DNA from: UBA6109 sp964506465
GTDB taxonomy: Bacteria; Desulfobacterota; Syntrophia; Syntrophales; UBA6109
Assembly: GCA_964506465.1 (NCBI GenBank)
Contig: CAZDLM010000026.1
Span: 1-38,818, forward strand
Reading direction: 5' to 3'
Length of the DNA stretch: 38,818 bases
Shown: piece by piece, positions 12,544-20,865 of the stretch
How the letters are laid out: every line of letters begins with the position of its first letter
Numbering within the stretch: position 1 is the stretch's first letter
Made by a program: the position numbers and the translations under genes
Notes under the pieces: model-generated
What the model saw: only the letters and a program-made list of their open reading frames with translations
What the model was told of the DNA's origin: nothing
The model's database searches: none

Positions 12544-14985
12544 TCAGGGGAATTTATAGATGGGGCTGTCCTTGCCGAAGTTGATGATCCGTGGAGTTTG
12601 CTCGTGGCCGAGCTGCCTTGAAATGCTTGTCGTCATCTTTCTGGAATACTCGCCCAACCCAACGATGCTGACTTCACCGGCTCCGTTCCTGTCGGCCTCC
12701 TTATTATTGCTCAAACCATTCAGTAATGCATGAGTAAAAAGTCCATTCCCTTTATATCCGTCCAAAGCCGCTTGCCTGTCGCTGGCTGATGCATAGATGT
12801 GAAGGCCCATCTTCTTGGCCAGCACTGACATCCTGGCATCGTACAGACCGCTGACGATATAGTCCACACCTCCCGCATGGCATGTATCAAGAATGAATAG
12901 TTGGCTCAGCGATTTGATCTTCTTGGACATCTCCACGATCTCATTGGAACTGAGCATGCTGCCGCTGTCCACCCTACCGCTGAAATCATGAGTGAGCATG
13001 TAATACTGGTTCTGGAGAAGGACGCCGTGGCCTGCCGCAAACAGGATGAAACTGTCCTGCGGTTTGATTTTCCGTGCAAGCTCTTCTATTTTTCCCGAGA
13101 GACTGATCTTGGTCGCTCTTGTGTCGGTCAGCAGGCTGTGGTGGATATTTTCCGGAGGGTACAGCGTGGCTGATTGGGCCTTGAGTTTCTCTTCCAGATC
13201 TTTCGCGTCCTTCGCGGCATATCTGAGGGTGATCGATTTGTCACGGTACTGGTCTATTCCGACGGAGAGAATGTATAAATGCGGATCCTCCGCCTTCACT
13301 TTTGAATGAAAGCTCACTGTCTTGATGTAGCTCTGGACGGTGTTGCCGGCATTGAAGGCCGTTACACTCACCTCATTATTGCCGGGGATGGCCTCCACCT
13401 CCCTACAGTCGCTGAAAAGCTCGCCCTTGGCTTTTCCGGACAAAACAGGAGCGGGGTCCACCCTGCTCCTGACGACTGACACGCCGCGCATGTCGCTGTA
13501 AATTGCCATGCCGTCAAGAGCCGAAGGGTGAGCCTTGCCGGGACTTCCCGCCATCTCCCTGTAATAGCCGTCGGATTCAATCAGCTTGCCGTTGTGGAAC
13601 AGGCGCACTTCGCCGATTCCCCCCCCGGCGCCCCTGACGTTGTAGCAGACTCTTACTCTGGACATGTTTGTATTCTTCAAAGGCAATATGTCCACCACAG
13701 GAGGGGGATTTTTTGTGGCATCTCTCATGCTCAGTGTGATCAGATCTTTAATGTTTTCGCCTCTAAGTTTCGCCGCGACGATATCCGGGCGGTAGAAAAC
13801 GTCATAGAACTGATCGATCGCATATTCTCTCCCTTCGAACGTGAGTTTCAGAAACTGCGCGCCTCTCTCGGAGGCGCTGTAATATCCATCCGAGGTGATG
13901 GCCAGCCACTCGCCCCTTTCAAAACCGATCATGACTGCAATTTCCTCGCCGGTGGCAAAATTGAATATTCTAACCGATGAATCGCCCCCCATGGAGATGA
14001 TTCGCCTTCCGTCGGGCGACAACCCCACAAACTGAATTCCGGAACCTCCGAATGATGCCTTGAATTCTTTGATTTGTGCGCCTGTTGCGGTATCCCAGAC
14101 TTTTACATAACTGTCGGCGCCGCCGGAAAAGATGTATCGGCCGTCCTGTGAAAATGCCACGTATGAAACCCCGCCCAGTGTGGTGTGCCCCCTCAATCTC
14201 AGTCTTTCCGTTCCGGAATGCACATCCCATTTCCTGATCGTGCCGTCCATCCCTCCCGAGAGGGCGTATCTTCCGTCCGGAGAAAGAGCGACAGAATTGA
14301 CTGCGGTCGAAAATGCGGTTGAACTCCACTCGAATTCTTTGATCACGCTTCCGTTTTCGACATCCCACAGAATCATGAGATCTTTTCTTCCGAACGCCGC
14401 AGAAAGCACCGACCCCTGCCGCCCACCCACATGTCCAGTTAGGACAAACCGTCCGTCCGGAGATAAGGCGACCCGATGTGCGTTGCCGACATGTCCGCCG
14501 AACTCCCGAATGATGCTTCCCGTCTTCAAGTCATAGACGGTCACATTCAATCCGCCGAAGGACTTTCTGCCCAAAGCGACAATTTTGCTTCCATCGGAAG
14601 AAACAGCTATGGCGGAAGTGGACGTGTCGGCAATTCTGCGGACAGCCCGCCCGGACGACAAATCCCAGATCTTCAGCTCACTGCCGCCACAAATCACATG
14701 CTTGCTGTCAGGCGTAAAAGCGACGGGAATCCCTGATAAAGCGCCTCCCGCCGTTTCAAACGTCCGGACCTGCGTGCCGCTCGAAAGGTCCCACAGATTG
14801 AAGAGATCCTCTTTCCATCCTCCCGTAAGAAAATATTTACCATCAGCGGAAATGGCGCCTGACGCGTTTACGGGAGCCGATTCCGTCAGTTCCATGGAAA
14901 CCCCTCTGTTCGCTACGTGGATATCGGGTGTTGCCACGCAAGAAACGAGAAGTCCTGTGAGAAAAACCACCGGCATCCTTTTCAT
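12544..14985 (-). CDS. WD40 propeller-caspase (metacaspase-like) lipoprotein
   Basis: An 813-residue protein. The N-terminus MKRMPVVFLTGLLVSC is a lipoprotein signal with Cys16 as the lipidated residue. Residues about 35-360 hold seven WD40-like repeats, enough for one propeller (repeated forms such as LSPDGRYALSGG and IRKWDVHSG). A mixed linker (360-565) precedes a caspase (C14) domain from about 570: LYILSVGIDQYRD, the catalytic His653 in AAGHGV and Cys702 in LDTCHAGG; both dyad residues are present. Such orthocaspases cleave after basic or acidic residues; the target here is unknown. If exported, protease and propeller lie outside the inner membrane. Its base composition is visibly less GC-rich than its neighbours, suggesting transfer. 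GGGAGG precedes the ATG. No toxin or partner gene is adjacent. Confidence 0.88.
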   Translation of the reverse strand: MKRMPVVFLTGLLVSCVATPDIHVANRGVSMELTESAPVNASGAISADGKYFLTGGWKEDLFNLWDLSSGTQVRTFETAGGALSGIPVAFTPDSKHVICGGSELKIWDLSSGRAVRRIADTSTSAIAVSSDGSKIVALGRKSFGGLNVTVYDLKTGSIIREFGGHVGNAHRVALSPDGRFVLTGHVGGRQGSVLSAAFGRKDLMILWDVENGSVIKEFEWSSTAFSTAVNSVALSPDGRYALSGGMDGTIRKWDVHSGTERLRLRGHTTLGGVSYVAFSQDGRYIFSGGADSYVKVWDTATGAQIKEFKASFGGSGIQFVGLSPDGRRIISMGGDSSVRIFNFATGEEIAVMIGFERGEWLAITSDGYYSASERGAQFLKLTFEGREYAIDQFYDVFYRPDIVAAKLRGENIKDLITLSMRDATKNPPPVVDILPLKNTNMSRVRVCYNVRGAGGGIGEVRLFHNGKLIESDGYYREMAGSPGKAHPSALDGMAIYSDMRGVSVVRSRVDPAPVLSGKAKGELFSDCREVEAIPGNNEVSVTAFNAGNTVQSYIKTVSFHSKVKAEDPHLYILSVGIDQYRDKSITLRYAAKDAKDLEEKLKAQSATLYPPENIHHSLLTDTRATKISLSGKIEELARKIKPQDSFILFAAGHGVLLQNQYYMLTHDFSGRVDSGSMLSSNEIVEMSKKIKSLSQLFILDTCHAGGVDYIVSGLYDARMSVLAKKMGLHIYASASDRQAALDGYKGNGLFTHALLNGLSNNKEADRNGAGEVSIVGLGEYSRKMTTSISRQLGHEQTPRIINFGKDSPIYKFP

Positions 14986-15347
14986 CGATTGCGTTCCTCC
15001 CTTCGGATCAAAAATCCAGAAACCCTTATCAATGGATGGGCCAGTTGCAGAATTCTGGGGATACCAAACGAAACGATTGTCTAGGAAAACGATGCCAGTC
15101 CCGTTCTCGTTGCAGCGTTCTTATCTGCGCTTGTTTCAGGCGCCTGCGGAAAGCTGCGCCAAAGCAAGAAACTCCGTTCTCGTTTTAAGATACGGAGCAG
15201 TCCGTGCATTGAACCCATGGCCTTCGCTCTTTCAGGATGCGATGGGTTTGTCCGCCGTGTACGATTGACGCGACGCGTGGAGATTCAAAAAGTGCCAAGG
15301 CGCCTTCACAGTGATGTGGGATACGTCAAGCATTTCAACCCCGGCCG
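14986..15347. other. Non-coding spacer upstream of the WD40-caspase gene
   Basis: No convincing gene. It contains an 11-base direct repeat CCGTTCTCGTT at 15101-15111 and 15174-15184 and the perfect palindrome CAGGCGCCTG at 15137-15146, midway between the copies. These may be regulator sites for the leftward caspase gene, but no clear -35/-10 pair was found. Confidence 0.35.
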
Positions 15348-16016
15348 TCAGTCCGCATCCTTCCGGAAACAGGCCCGGAAACGCCGCACCGGCGGATCTT
15401 CGGAATCGACGAAGTCCTCGAAGAAGGTCTCCGTCAGACCGAACGACGCGAATCTGCGGACTTCCGCCTCCGTGAGCGGCCAGGGCATGCTTCCCCTGGG
15501 ATCCTCCTCTCCACGGGCGCGGGAAACGGCCAGGAGACAGCCACCGGGCGCGACGAAAGCGGCGATTTTTTCCGCCGCTTTCTCCCGCAGTTCCTGCGGG
15601 AGGACCTGGAGCGTGTAGGCCTCGACGACCAGCGCGAACGCCCCCGCCCACGCCGCGGGCGCCTGGAACAGGTCGGCTACGATGTAGTCCACCCGGCTCT
15701 CGGGAAAACGCCGGCGGCACTCCGCGATGGCGCTCGCCGAGATGTCGAACGCGGTCACGTCGAAACCCTTTCCGGAGAGCCATTCCGCGTCGTCGCCCAG
15801 TCCGCACCCGACCTTGAGGGCGCGCCCTGCGGACGGCAGTCCGTCGACCTTTGTGAAGAGTTCGATGAGACTGGGGTTCGGCTTCCGGTCGGCCCAGGGG
15901 ATCGGGACTCCCTCCGACAACCCCTTGGCGTAGAGCGGCTCGAACCATGCAAGCGGCTCCCCTCTGGAGACAGCCTCGGCGGCAAGTTTGCGGGCGTAGG
16001 CGCGTTGATCACTCAT
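15348..16016 (-). CDS. SAM-dependent methyltransferase, TPMT-like
   Basis: A 222-residue class I methyltransferase resembling the thiopurine S-methyltransferase group. Visible are VPIPWADRKPNPSLIEL, the SAM-binding GCGLGDDAEWL (with ALKVGCG rather than the usual DxGCG), VTAFDISASAI ending in the acidic ribose-binding residue, and VVEAYTLQVLP. Members methylate thiols, selenium, tellurium or halides to volatile or less toxic products; the substrate here cannot be told. The ATG at 16016 follows AGGAAG and is where homology starts, although the frame stays open 138 codons further upstream across the next gene. It stands alone, 62 bases downstream of a membrane-protein gene on the same strand. 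Confidence 0.75.
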   Translation of the reverse strand: MSDQRAYARKLAAEAVSRGEPLAWFEPLYAKGLSEGVPIPWADRKPNPSLIELFTKVDGLPSAGRALKVGCGLGDDAEWLSGKGFDVTAFDISASAIAECRRRFPESRVDYIVADLFQAPAAWAGAFALVVEAYTLQVLPQELREKAAEKIAAFVAPGGCLLAVSRARGEEDPRGSMPWPLTEAEVRRFASFGLTETFFEDFVDSEDPPVRRFRACFRKDAD

Positions 16017-16078
16017 GATTTCTTCCTTTCTGCGGCATGCCGGAAAACAGGATAGATTCTTCTCCCCTTTTGAATCCT

Positions 16079-16543
16079 TTATAAGGAGAGATGTCGCACG
16101 TTCGCGAAAAATTCGCGCAATGATCCGCGGTAAAGCCAAATCGAGCCCGCAAGGAAATACAGCGCGGATGAGGCATAGAAGTTCTCTCTCCGCAGCATCT
16201 GGTTTCCCATTGTGCAATGATAGAGATAGTAAACGCCGTCTACCACAATCCATGCCGCGACAAGCGCCAGGGCGATCCGTAGAATCCAATTCCGCGGTCT
16301 GTAGCGCACAGCGGTCAACAGGGTTCCCACGCTCCAGGGTGCGCTCAAGTAGGTCAAGCCGCCCATGATCAGACTGATCCCGACATCCCAATCGGAAATG
16401 CCGTAATTCAGAGCGCCAAAGAGCAACCATCCTGAACCGATCGCGAAGCTGATGAGTTTCCAGGGCCGCACAAGTTCCGCCATGTAGGCCCGATCCGGGA
16501 AAAAGCCGCCATCCGGGTTTGGATGTTCAGTCGACACGGCCAT
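16079..16543 (-). CDS. Hypothetical four-helix membrane protein
   Basis: A 154-residue protein I do not recognise. Four hydrophobic stretches (about 30-48, 53-75, 86-107 and 121-139) are separated by short charged loops, and the ends are hydrophilic, so it is an integral inner-membrane protein with both termini on the same side. No catalytic motif is apparent. The ribosome-binding site is weak (AAAG), so the start could be a later Met such as residue 21. It overlaps the 3' end of the upstream small gene by 17 bases. The base composition is less GC-rich than the polyphosphate genes that follow. Confidence 0.55.
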   Translation of the reverse strand: MAVSTEHPNPDGGFFPDRAYMAELVRPWKLISFAIGSGWLLFGALNYGISDWDVGISLIMGGLTYLSAPWSVGTLLTAVRYRPRNWILRIALALVAAWIVVDGVYYLYHCTMGNQMLRRENFYASSALYFLAGSIWLYRGSLREFFANVRHLSL

Positions 16544-16838
16544 ACCGAGCTTTCGTTACCTTCCCAGCCTCGCCTGTATATGCGCAAACATGCCGAGAAA
16601 AAGGAGGCACACCGATATAGGCAATCGAAATCTGATTGGAGCGGATCATCCGGTGCCTTGCGTCGCCCACATCCGCTGCTGCCGCCGCGACATCGGCCAT
16701 CGGGGAGCCGACGGGAAAACGGTTGCAGAAGGCCCTTGCCTCTGCCTCCGCATCGGTTTCAACGTACCTGATATAGGCTGCTGCACCGATAATGCCCGCG
16801 AGCAATACACCCCAAAATACCAACCGCCTTGTGCGCAT
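16527..16838 (-). CDS. Hypothetical small membrane-anchored or secreted protein
   Basis: A 103-residue protein with an N-terminal hydrophobic segment (MRTRRLVFWGVLLAGIIGAA), either an uncleaved anchor or a signal peptide. A short domain follows with two Cys (AFCNRF and HVCAYT) that could form a disulfide outside the membrane. The repeated Ala/Asp stretch VAAAAADVG lies between. GGAGG lies about ten bases before the ATG at 16838; an upstream in-frame ATG at 16862 lacks one. It overlaps the following membrane-protein gene by 17 bases, suggesting joint expression. No family was recognised. The spacer 16839-17129 upstream holds the ppk1 promoter and nothing else I can identify. Confidence 0.5.
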   Translation of the reverse strand: MRTRRLVFWGVLLAGIIGAAAYIRYVETDAEAEARAFCNRFPVGSPMADVAAAAADVGDARHRMIRSNQISIAYIGVPPFSRHVCAYTGEAGKVTKARYGRVD

Positions 16839-17031
16839 CTCGCATCCCCTCCGCACCGTCAAGGGTGAGCATCGAGGATAAGGATATCAAGACCCAACCA
16901 GTGCCGCGCATAGATCACGCATGACTTGGTTCCTTTCGACGCCATTTTGTGGCACGGGACAGATTCCCTTTCTTCTCTCGAGGATTACGGGAAAGGGCGA
17001 CGCACTGTCAAGAACATTTCCGGAGCCCGCC

Positions 17032-17060
17032 TTGACACCGGAGAGCCGTTTTCGTATAGT
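17032..17060 (+). promoter_or_regulatory. Strong sigma70 promoter of the ppk1 operon
   Basis: A perfect TTGACA (17032-17037), a 17-base spacer and TATAGT (17055-17060), 70 bases before the ppk1 ATG. No Pho-box-like direct repeat was evident next to it. Confidence 0.75.
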
Positions 17061-17129
17061 CCCGATCGTTGAAGGGCGTTACGACGTCGAACGTTGTCTG
17101 ACCTCCCCACTGCAGAAGGGAACCCGCCC

Positions 17130-19517
17130 ATGAGCAACAAGAAAGCGGCGCCCGCCAAGAAGGCCGCAGGGAAAAAGGCCGCCTCCCTCAAGAAGACCGA
17201 ATCCAAGAAAACCGCAGGAAAGAAAGCCGGACCGCCGAAAAAGGCCGCATTCCTCAAGAAGACGGCTGCCGGGAAAGCCTCAACCAAGAAGATCCCGACG
17301 AAGAAAGACCCCGCAAAGCAGCCGGAAGTCAAGAAGCCGCCGGAGACGAGGGAAATCCGCCTGAAGGACCCCTCCTTCTTTCTGAACCGGGAAATCGCCT
17401 GGCTGGAATTCAACCGGCGCGTTCTGGAAGAGGCCTGCGACCCGCTGAACCCGGCGATGGAAAAGCTCAAGTTCATCTCCATCTTCAGTTCCAACCTCGA
17501 CGAATTCTTCCAGGTGCGGGTCGGCGCCCTGGCCCGGCTCATCCAGGCGGGCGTCGTGGACGCGGATACGAGCGGCATGACGCCCCGCCAGCAGATGGAG
17601 GCCATCGCGGCCAAGGCTGGTCGATACGTCGCCGAACAGTACAAATGCCTGAAGGATATCGTCCTCCCCGAGCTCCGGCAGGCGGGGATCGAAATCGTCC
17701 CGGTTTCGTCCCTCGACAAGAAAGACGCGCAGAAGCTCTCCGCCTATTTCGAGAATCAGGTCTTCCCGATCCTGACGCCGATGGCCGTCGATGCGGGGCA
17801 CCCCTTTCCCTTCCTGGGCAACCTGCGCCTCAATCTCATGGTCTTCTTCAAAGAGGTGGATTCCTTCAGCGGCCAGCAGCCCTATGCCTTCGTGGAGGTG
17901 CCCGCCGTCCTGCCCCGCGTCATCCGCGTCATGGACGACAGGAAGGGGCATCACTTCGTCCTCCTCGAGGACCTCGTCGCGTCGAATATCGCCAACCTCT
18001 TCCCCGGCATGAAGATCATCAACTGCATCCCCTTCCGGGTGACGCGCAACCAGGACTATGACCTGCACGAAGATTCGGTGATGGACCTGCTGAAATCCGT
18101 CGAGGCGGAGCTCAAGGACCGCTCCAACAAGATCGCGGTGCGCCTGGAGGTCCAGGAAGGCACGCCGAAAAAGATGCTCCAGATCCTCTGCCGGAACCTC
18201 GACATGGAGCCGACGAACGTCTACACCATCCCCGGCCCGATCAACCTGTGCGGCCTGCTGCCGCTCTACGACCTCCCCGTCTCCCCCGTCCACCGGGACC
18301 TGCCCTTCAACCCGCGCATCCCCAAACGCCTCGCGGGCAAGAGCGATATCTTCAGCGTCATCCGGGAGGGAGACGTCCTCATCCACCATCCGTATGATTC
18401 CTTCGCCGTCGTCGTCGAATTCATCAACGCCGCCGCCGAAGACCCGGACGTCCTGGCCATCAAGCAGACCCTGTACCGCGTCGACCGCGATTCGCCCATC
18501 GTCGAGGCCCTCTGCCGGGCGGCGGAGAACGGCAAGCAGGTGACGGCGGTCGTCGAGATCAAGGCGCGCTTCGACGAGGAGAAGAACATCGACTTCGCGA
18601 ACACGATGGTGAAGGCGGGGATCAATCCCGTCTACGGCTTCGTGAAGTGGAAAATCCACTGCAAGGCGACGCTCGTCGTCCGGCGCGAGGGCAAGCACCT
18701 GCGCCGGTACGTGCACCTGTCCTCGGGCAACTACAATTCCGTGACCGCCCAGCTCTACACGGACGTGGGGCTTCTCACCGCCGATCCGGACATCGGCAGC
18801 GACGTCTCTTCGCTCTTCAACGTCATCACGGGGTTCAACTCCTGGACGGGCGGAGACATGCTGAAGCCCGAGACGATCGAGACGCGGTTCAAGAAGATCT
18901 TCCTCGCGCCCGTGAACATCCAGGACCGGATCATCAAGCTCATCGACCGCGAAATCGCCAAATCCACGCCGAAGAAGCCGGGGCGGATCATCGCCAAGAT
19001 GAATGCGCTCATCGACTGGCAGACGATCCGCGCCCTGTACCGGGCTTCGCAGGCCGGGGTGCAGATCGACCTCATCGTGCGGGGCATCTGCTGTCTGCTG
19101 CCCGGCATTCCGGGAGTGAGCGAAAACATCCGCGTGCGGAGCATTCTCGACCGCTTCCTCGAACACTCGCGCATCTACTATTTCCACAACGGCGGCGAGC
19201 CCGAGATCTATTCGGGAAGCGCCGACTGGATGCCCCGGAACTTCAAGAAGCGCGCCGAGATCCTCTACCCGATCCGCGACGAGGCGATCAAGACCAGGAT
19301 CATCGACGAGATCCTCATGACCTACCTGAAGGACAACGTGAAGGCGCGCATCATGCAGCCCGACGGCAGCTACTCCCGCATGAAGAGGTCCGCGAACGAC
19401 AAGGAAGTGCGGAGCCAGAGCGCGCTCATCGCGATCGCCCGCAAGGGGGGCGTCAAGTCGCCTCCGTACAGCCAGCTCGTCCGCCAGATCGGGAAGAAGA
19501 AAGGAAAGAAAAAGTGA
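17130..19517 (+). CDS. ppk1: Polyphosphate kinase 1 with histone-H1-like N-terminal tail
   Basis: A 795-residue PPK1, which reversibly polymerises the gamma-phosphate of ATP into polyphosphate. The core begins near FLNREIAWLEFNRRVLEEA and includes FSSNLDEFFQVRVG, the phospho-acceptor His510 in KIHCK, RRYVHLSSGNYN and the second catalytic His686 in YYFHNGGEPEIYSGSADWM. The odd part is residues 1 to about 70: a low-complexity Lys/Ala/Pro tail (KKAAPAKKAAGKK type) like histone H1 or AlgP, ending before ETREIRLKDPSFF. Standard PPK1 lacks it, which explains the extra length over the usual 690-720. AAGGGA precedes the ATG at 17130; an ATG at 17094 is further from any such site. First gene of a four-gene coupled operon. 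Confidence 0.93.
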   Translation: MSNKKAAPAKKAAGKKAASLKKTESKKTAGKKAGPPKKAAFLKKTAAGKASTKKIPTKKDPAKQPEVKKPPETREIRLKDPSFFLNREIAWLEFNRRVLEEACDPLNPAMEKLKFISIFSSNLDEFFQVRVGALARLIQAGVVDADTSGMTPRQQMEAIAAKAGRYVAEQYKCLKDIVLPELRQAGIEIVPVSSLDKKDAQKLSAYFENQVFPILTPMAVDAGHPFPFLGNLRLNLMVFFKEVDSFSGQQPYAFVEVPAVLPRVIRVMDDRKGHHFVLLEDLVASNIANLFPGMKIINCIPFRVTRNQDYDLHEDSVMDLLKSVEAELKDRSNKIAVRLEVQEGTPKKMLQILCRNLDMEPTNVYTIPGPINLCGLLPLYDLPVSPVHRDLPFNPRIPKRLAGKSDIFSVIREGDVLIHHPYDSFAVVVEFINAAAEDPDVLAIKQTLYRVDRDSPIVEALCRAAENGKQVTAVVEIKARFDEEKNIDFANTMVKAGINPVYGFVKWKIHCKATLVVRREGKHLRRYVHLSSGNYNSVTAQLYTDVGLLTADPDIGSDVSSLFNVITGFNSWTGGDMLKPETIETRFKKIFLAPVNIQDRIIKLIDREIAKSTPKKPGRIIAKMNALIDWQTIRALYRASQAGVQIDLIVRGICCLLPGIPGVSENIRVRSILDRFLEHSRIYYFHNGGEPEIYSGSADWMPRNFKKRAEILYPIRDEAIKTRIIDEILMTYLKDNVKARIMQPDGSYSRMKRSANDKEVRSQSALIAIARKGGVKSPPYSQLVRQIGKKKGKKK

Positions 19518-20131
19518 TGACTCCCGCAACGGAACCCGAAGCCCGGGAACGGCGAAGCGCGCTGCTTCAAGGCGTCAAGCGTCTCGCCGACGCCTTCGAT
19601 CCCGAACCCGGGCACTCGGCGCAGGTCACGGCCCTGGCCCTGACTCTCTTCGACCGGCTTGCCGGCCTTCACGGATTCCAGGGCAGGCCCCGCCTGCTGA
19701 TCGAAATCGCCGCCGTGCTTCACGATATCGGCTGGTCCCGGACGAAGAACAACGGGCACCACAAGCACAGCCGCGACATGATCCTCGAAGCCGAACTTCC
19801 CGGCCTGACGTCCCGGGAGCGGAACCTCTGCGCCCTCATCGCGCGGTACCACAACAAGGCGATGCCGGACAAGAAGCGCCACCGGGCGTTCGCGGAGCTC
19901 CCCAAGCAGGACCGCGGCCTCGTCGCCTGGCTCGCCGCGATCCTCCGCGTCGCCGACGGTCTGGACTGCCTGCACAACGGCGCCGCCCGCATCGCGGAAT
20001 GCACCGTGGACAAGAAGCGCCTCGCGATCTCCCTGGCCGAACCCGGCCGCTGCGCCGCCGAGATGCAGCGCGCGCGCCAGAAATCCGACCTGTTGGAGCG
20101 GATGGCGAAACGGAAGGTGATCTTCCGCTGA
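19517..20131 (+). CDS. Orphan Ppx/GppA-type HD domain protein
   Basis: A 204-residue protein corresponding to the C-terminal HD domain of exopolyphosphatase/guanosine pentaphosphatase (Ppx/GppA) without the N-terminal sugar-kinase-like catalytic domains. HD residues are present: H33 in PGHSAQV, H69-D70 in AAVLHDIGW, the HHKHS run at 81-85 and D147 in ILRVADGLD, so a metal-dependent phosphohydrolase site looks intact. In full-length Ppx this domain helps bind polyphosphate; alone it might hydrolyse a nucleotide or act as a polyphosphate-sensing subunit. The ATG overlaps the ppk1 stop (TGATG) and its own stop overlaps the next ATG the same way, so it is tightly coupled to polyphosphate synthesis. 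Confidence 0.8.
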   Translation: MTPATEPEARERRSALLQGVKRLADAFDPEPGHSAQVTALALTLFDRLAGLHGFQGRPRLLIEIAAVLHDIGWSRTKNNGHHKHSRDMILEAELPGLTSRERNLCALIARYHNKAMPDKKRHRAFAELPKQDRGLVAWLAAILRVADGLDCLHNGAARIAECTVDKKRLAISLAEPGRCAAEMQRARQKSDLLERMAKRKVIFR

Positions 20132-20865
20132 TGATCGCCGCCTTCCTTTCCGACATCCACGGAAACCTGCCCGCCCTGAAGGCGGCCGTCGCCGATGCCG
20201 AGGGGAAAGGTGCGGAAAGATTCTACTGCGCAGGCGATCTCACCGGTTACGGCCCGTTTCCTTCGGAAGTCTGCCGGTTCGCCGAGAAGCGCGGCATGAC
20301 GGCGATTCTGGGCAACTACGACCGGAAAGTCCTGGAGGCGATCGAGGACCCAGCAGCTTTTGAAAAGACCATGAAGCCGGCAAAGTGGAGAATCCTCGAC
20401 TGGACGCGGGCGAACCTTGACATCAAGGCCCGCCGTTGGCTCGCCACGCTTCCCCCGGTCCACCGGGAGACGCTGCCGGGCGGCTTCGAACTGCTGCTGG
20501 TGCACGGAAGCGCGCAATCGGCTGACGATGCCGTCTATCCGAGCGTCACGGACCGCGGCCTGAAAGCCAAGCTGGGCGGGGAAAATCCGGACATCCTGGC
20601 CTGCGGCCACACGCACATCCCGTTCGTCAAAAGGGTCGGGGACGTTCTCGTCATCAACTGCGGGTCCGCCGGACATCCCGTCGACGGGGACCCGAGGCCG
20701 GCCTACGCGCTGCTTCGCATTGCCGGAACATCGAAACCGTCGGCCCGGATCGTCCGTTTCGACTACCCGAAGGATCAAATTCTGGCGGCGCTCGGAAAGA
20801 CGTCGCTGCCGAAGAGCCTTTCCAAAGACTACGAAGAGGGAAACAAGAAGCGATGGATGCCGTAA
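20131..20865 (+). CDS. Calcineurin-like metallophosphoesterase (YfcE/MJ0936 type)
   Basis: A 244-residue two-metal phosphoesterase. All signature blocks appear in order: FLSDIHGN (D8, H10), CAGDLTGYGPFP, AILGNYD, LLVHGSA and CGHTHIPF. The family hydrolyses phosphomonoesters or phosphodiesters in the cytoplasm; known relatives act on small substrates and rarely on polyphosphate. It starts on the TGATG shared with the HD gene and ends 13 bases inside the CYTH-CHAD gene, so it is the third member of the ppk1 operon. The C-terminal tail (about 225-244) is Lys-rich (KSLSKDYEEGNKKR). A role in trimming or recycling phosphate in this operon is inferred from position only. Confidence 0.82.
   Translation: MIAAFLSDIHGNLPALKAAVADAEGKGAERFYCAGDLTGYGPFPSEVCRFAEKRGMTAILGNYDRKVLEAIEDPAAFEKTMKPAKWRILDWTRANLDIKARRWLATLPPVHRETLPGGFELLLVHGSAQSADDAVYPSVTDRGLKAKLGGENPDILACGHTHIPFVKRVGDVLVINCGSAGHPVDGDPRPAYALLRIAGTSKPSARIVRFDYPKDQILAALGKTSLPKSLSKDYEEGNKKRWMP

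Noticed and set aside
17280..19529. A 749-codon open frame on the minus strand opposite ppk1
   Set aside because: The sense strand encodes an unmistakable PPK1; the antisense product is rich in Asp, Val and His without any domain.
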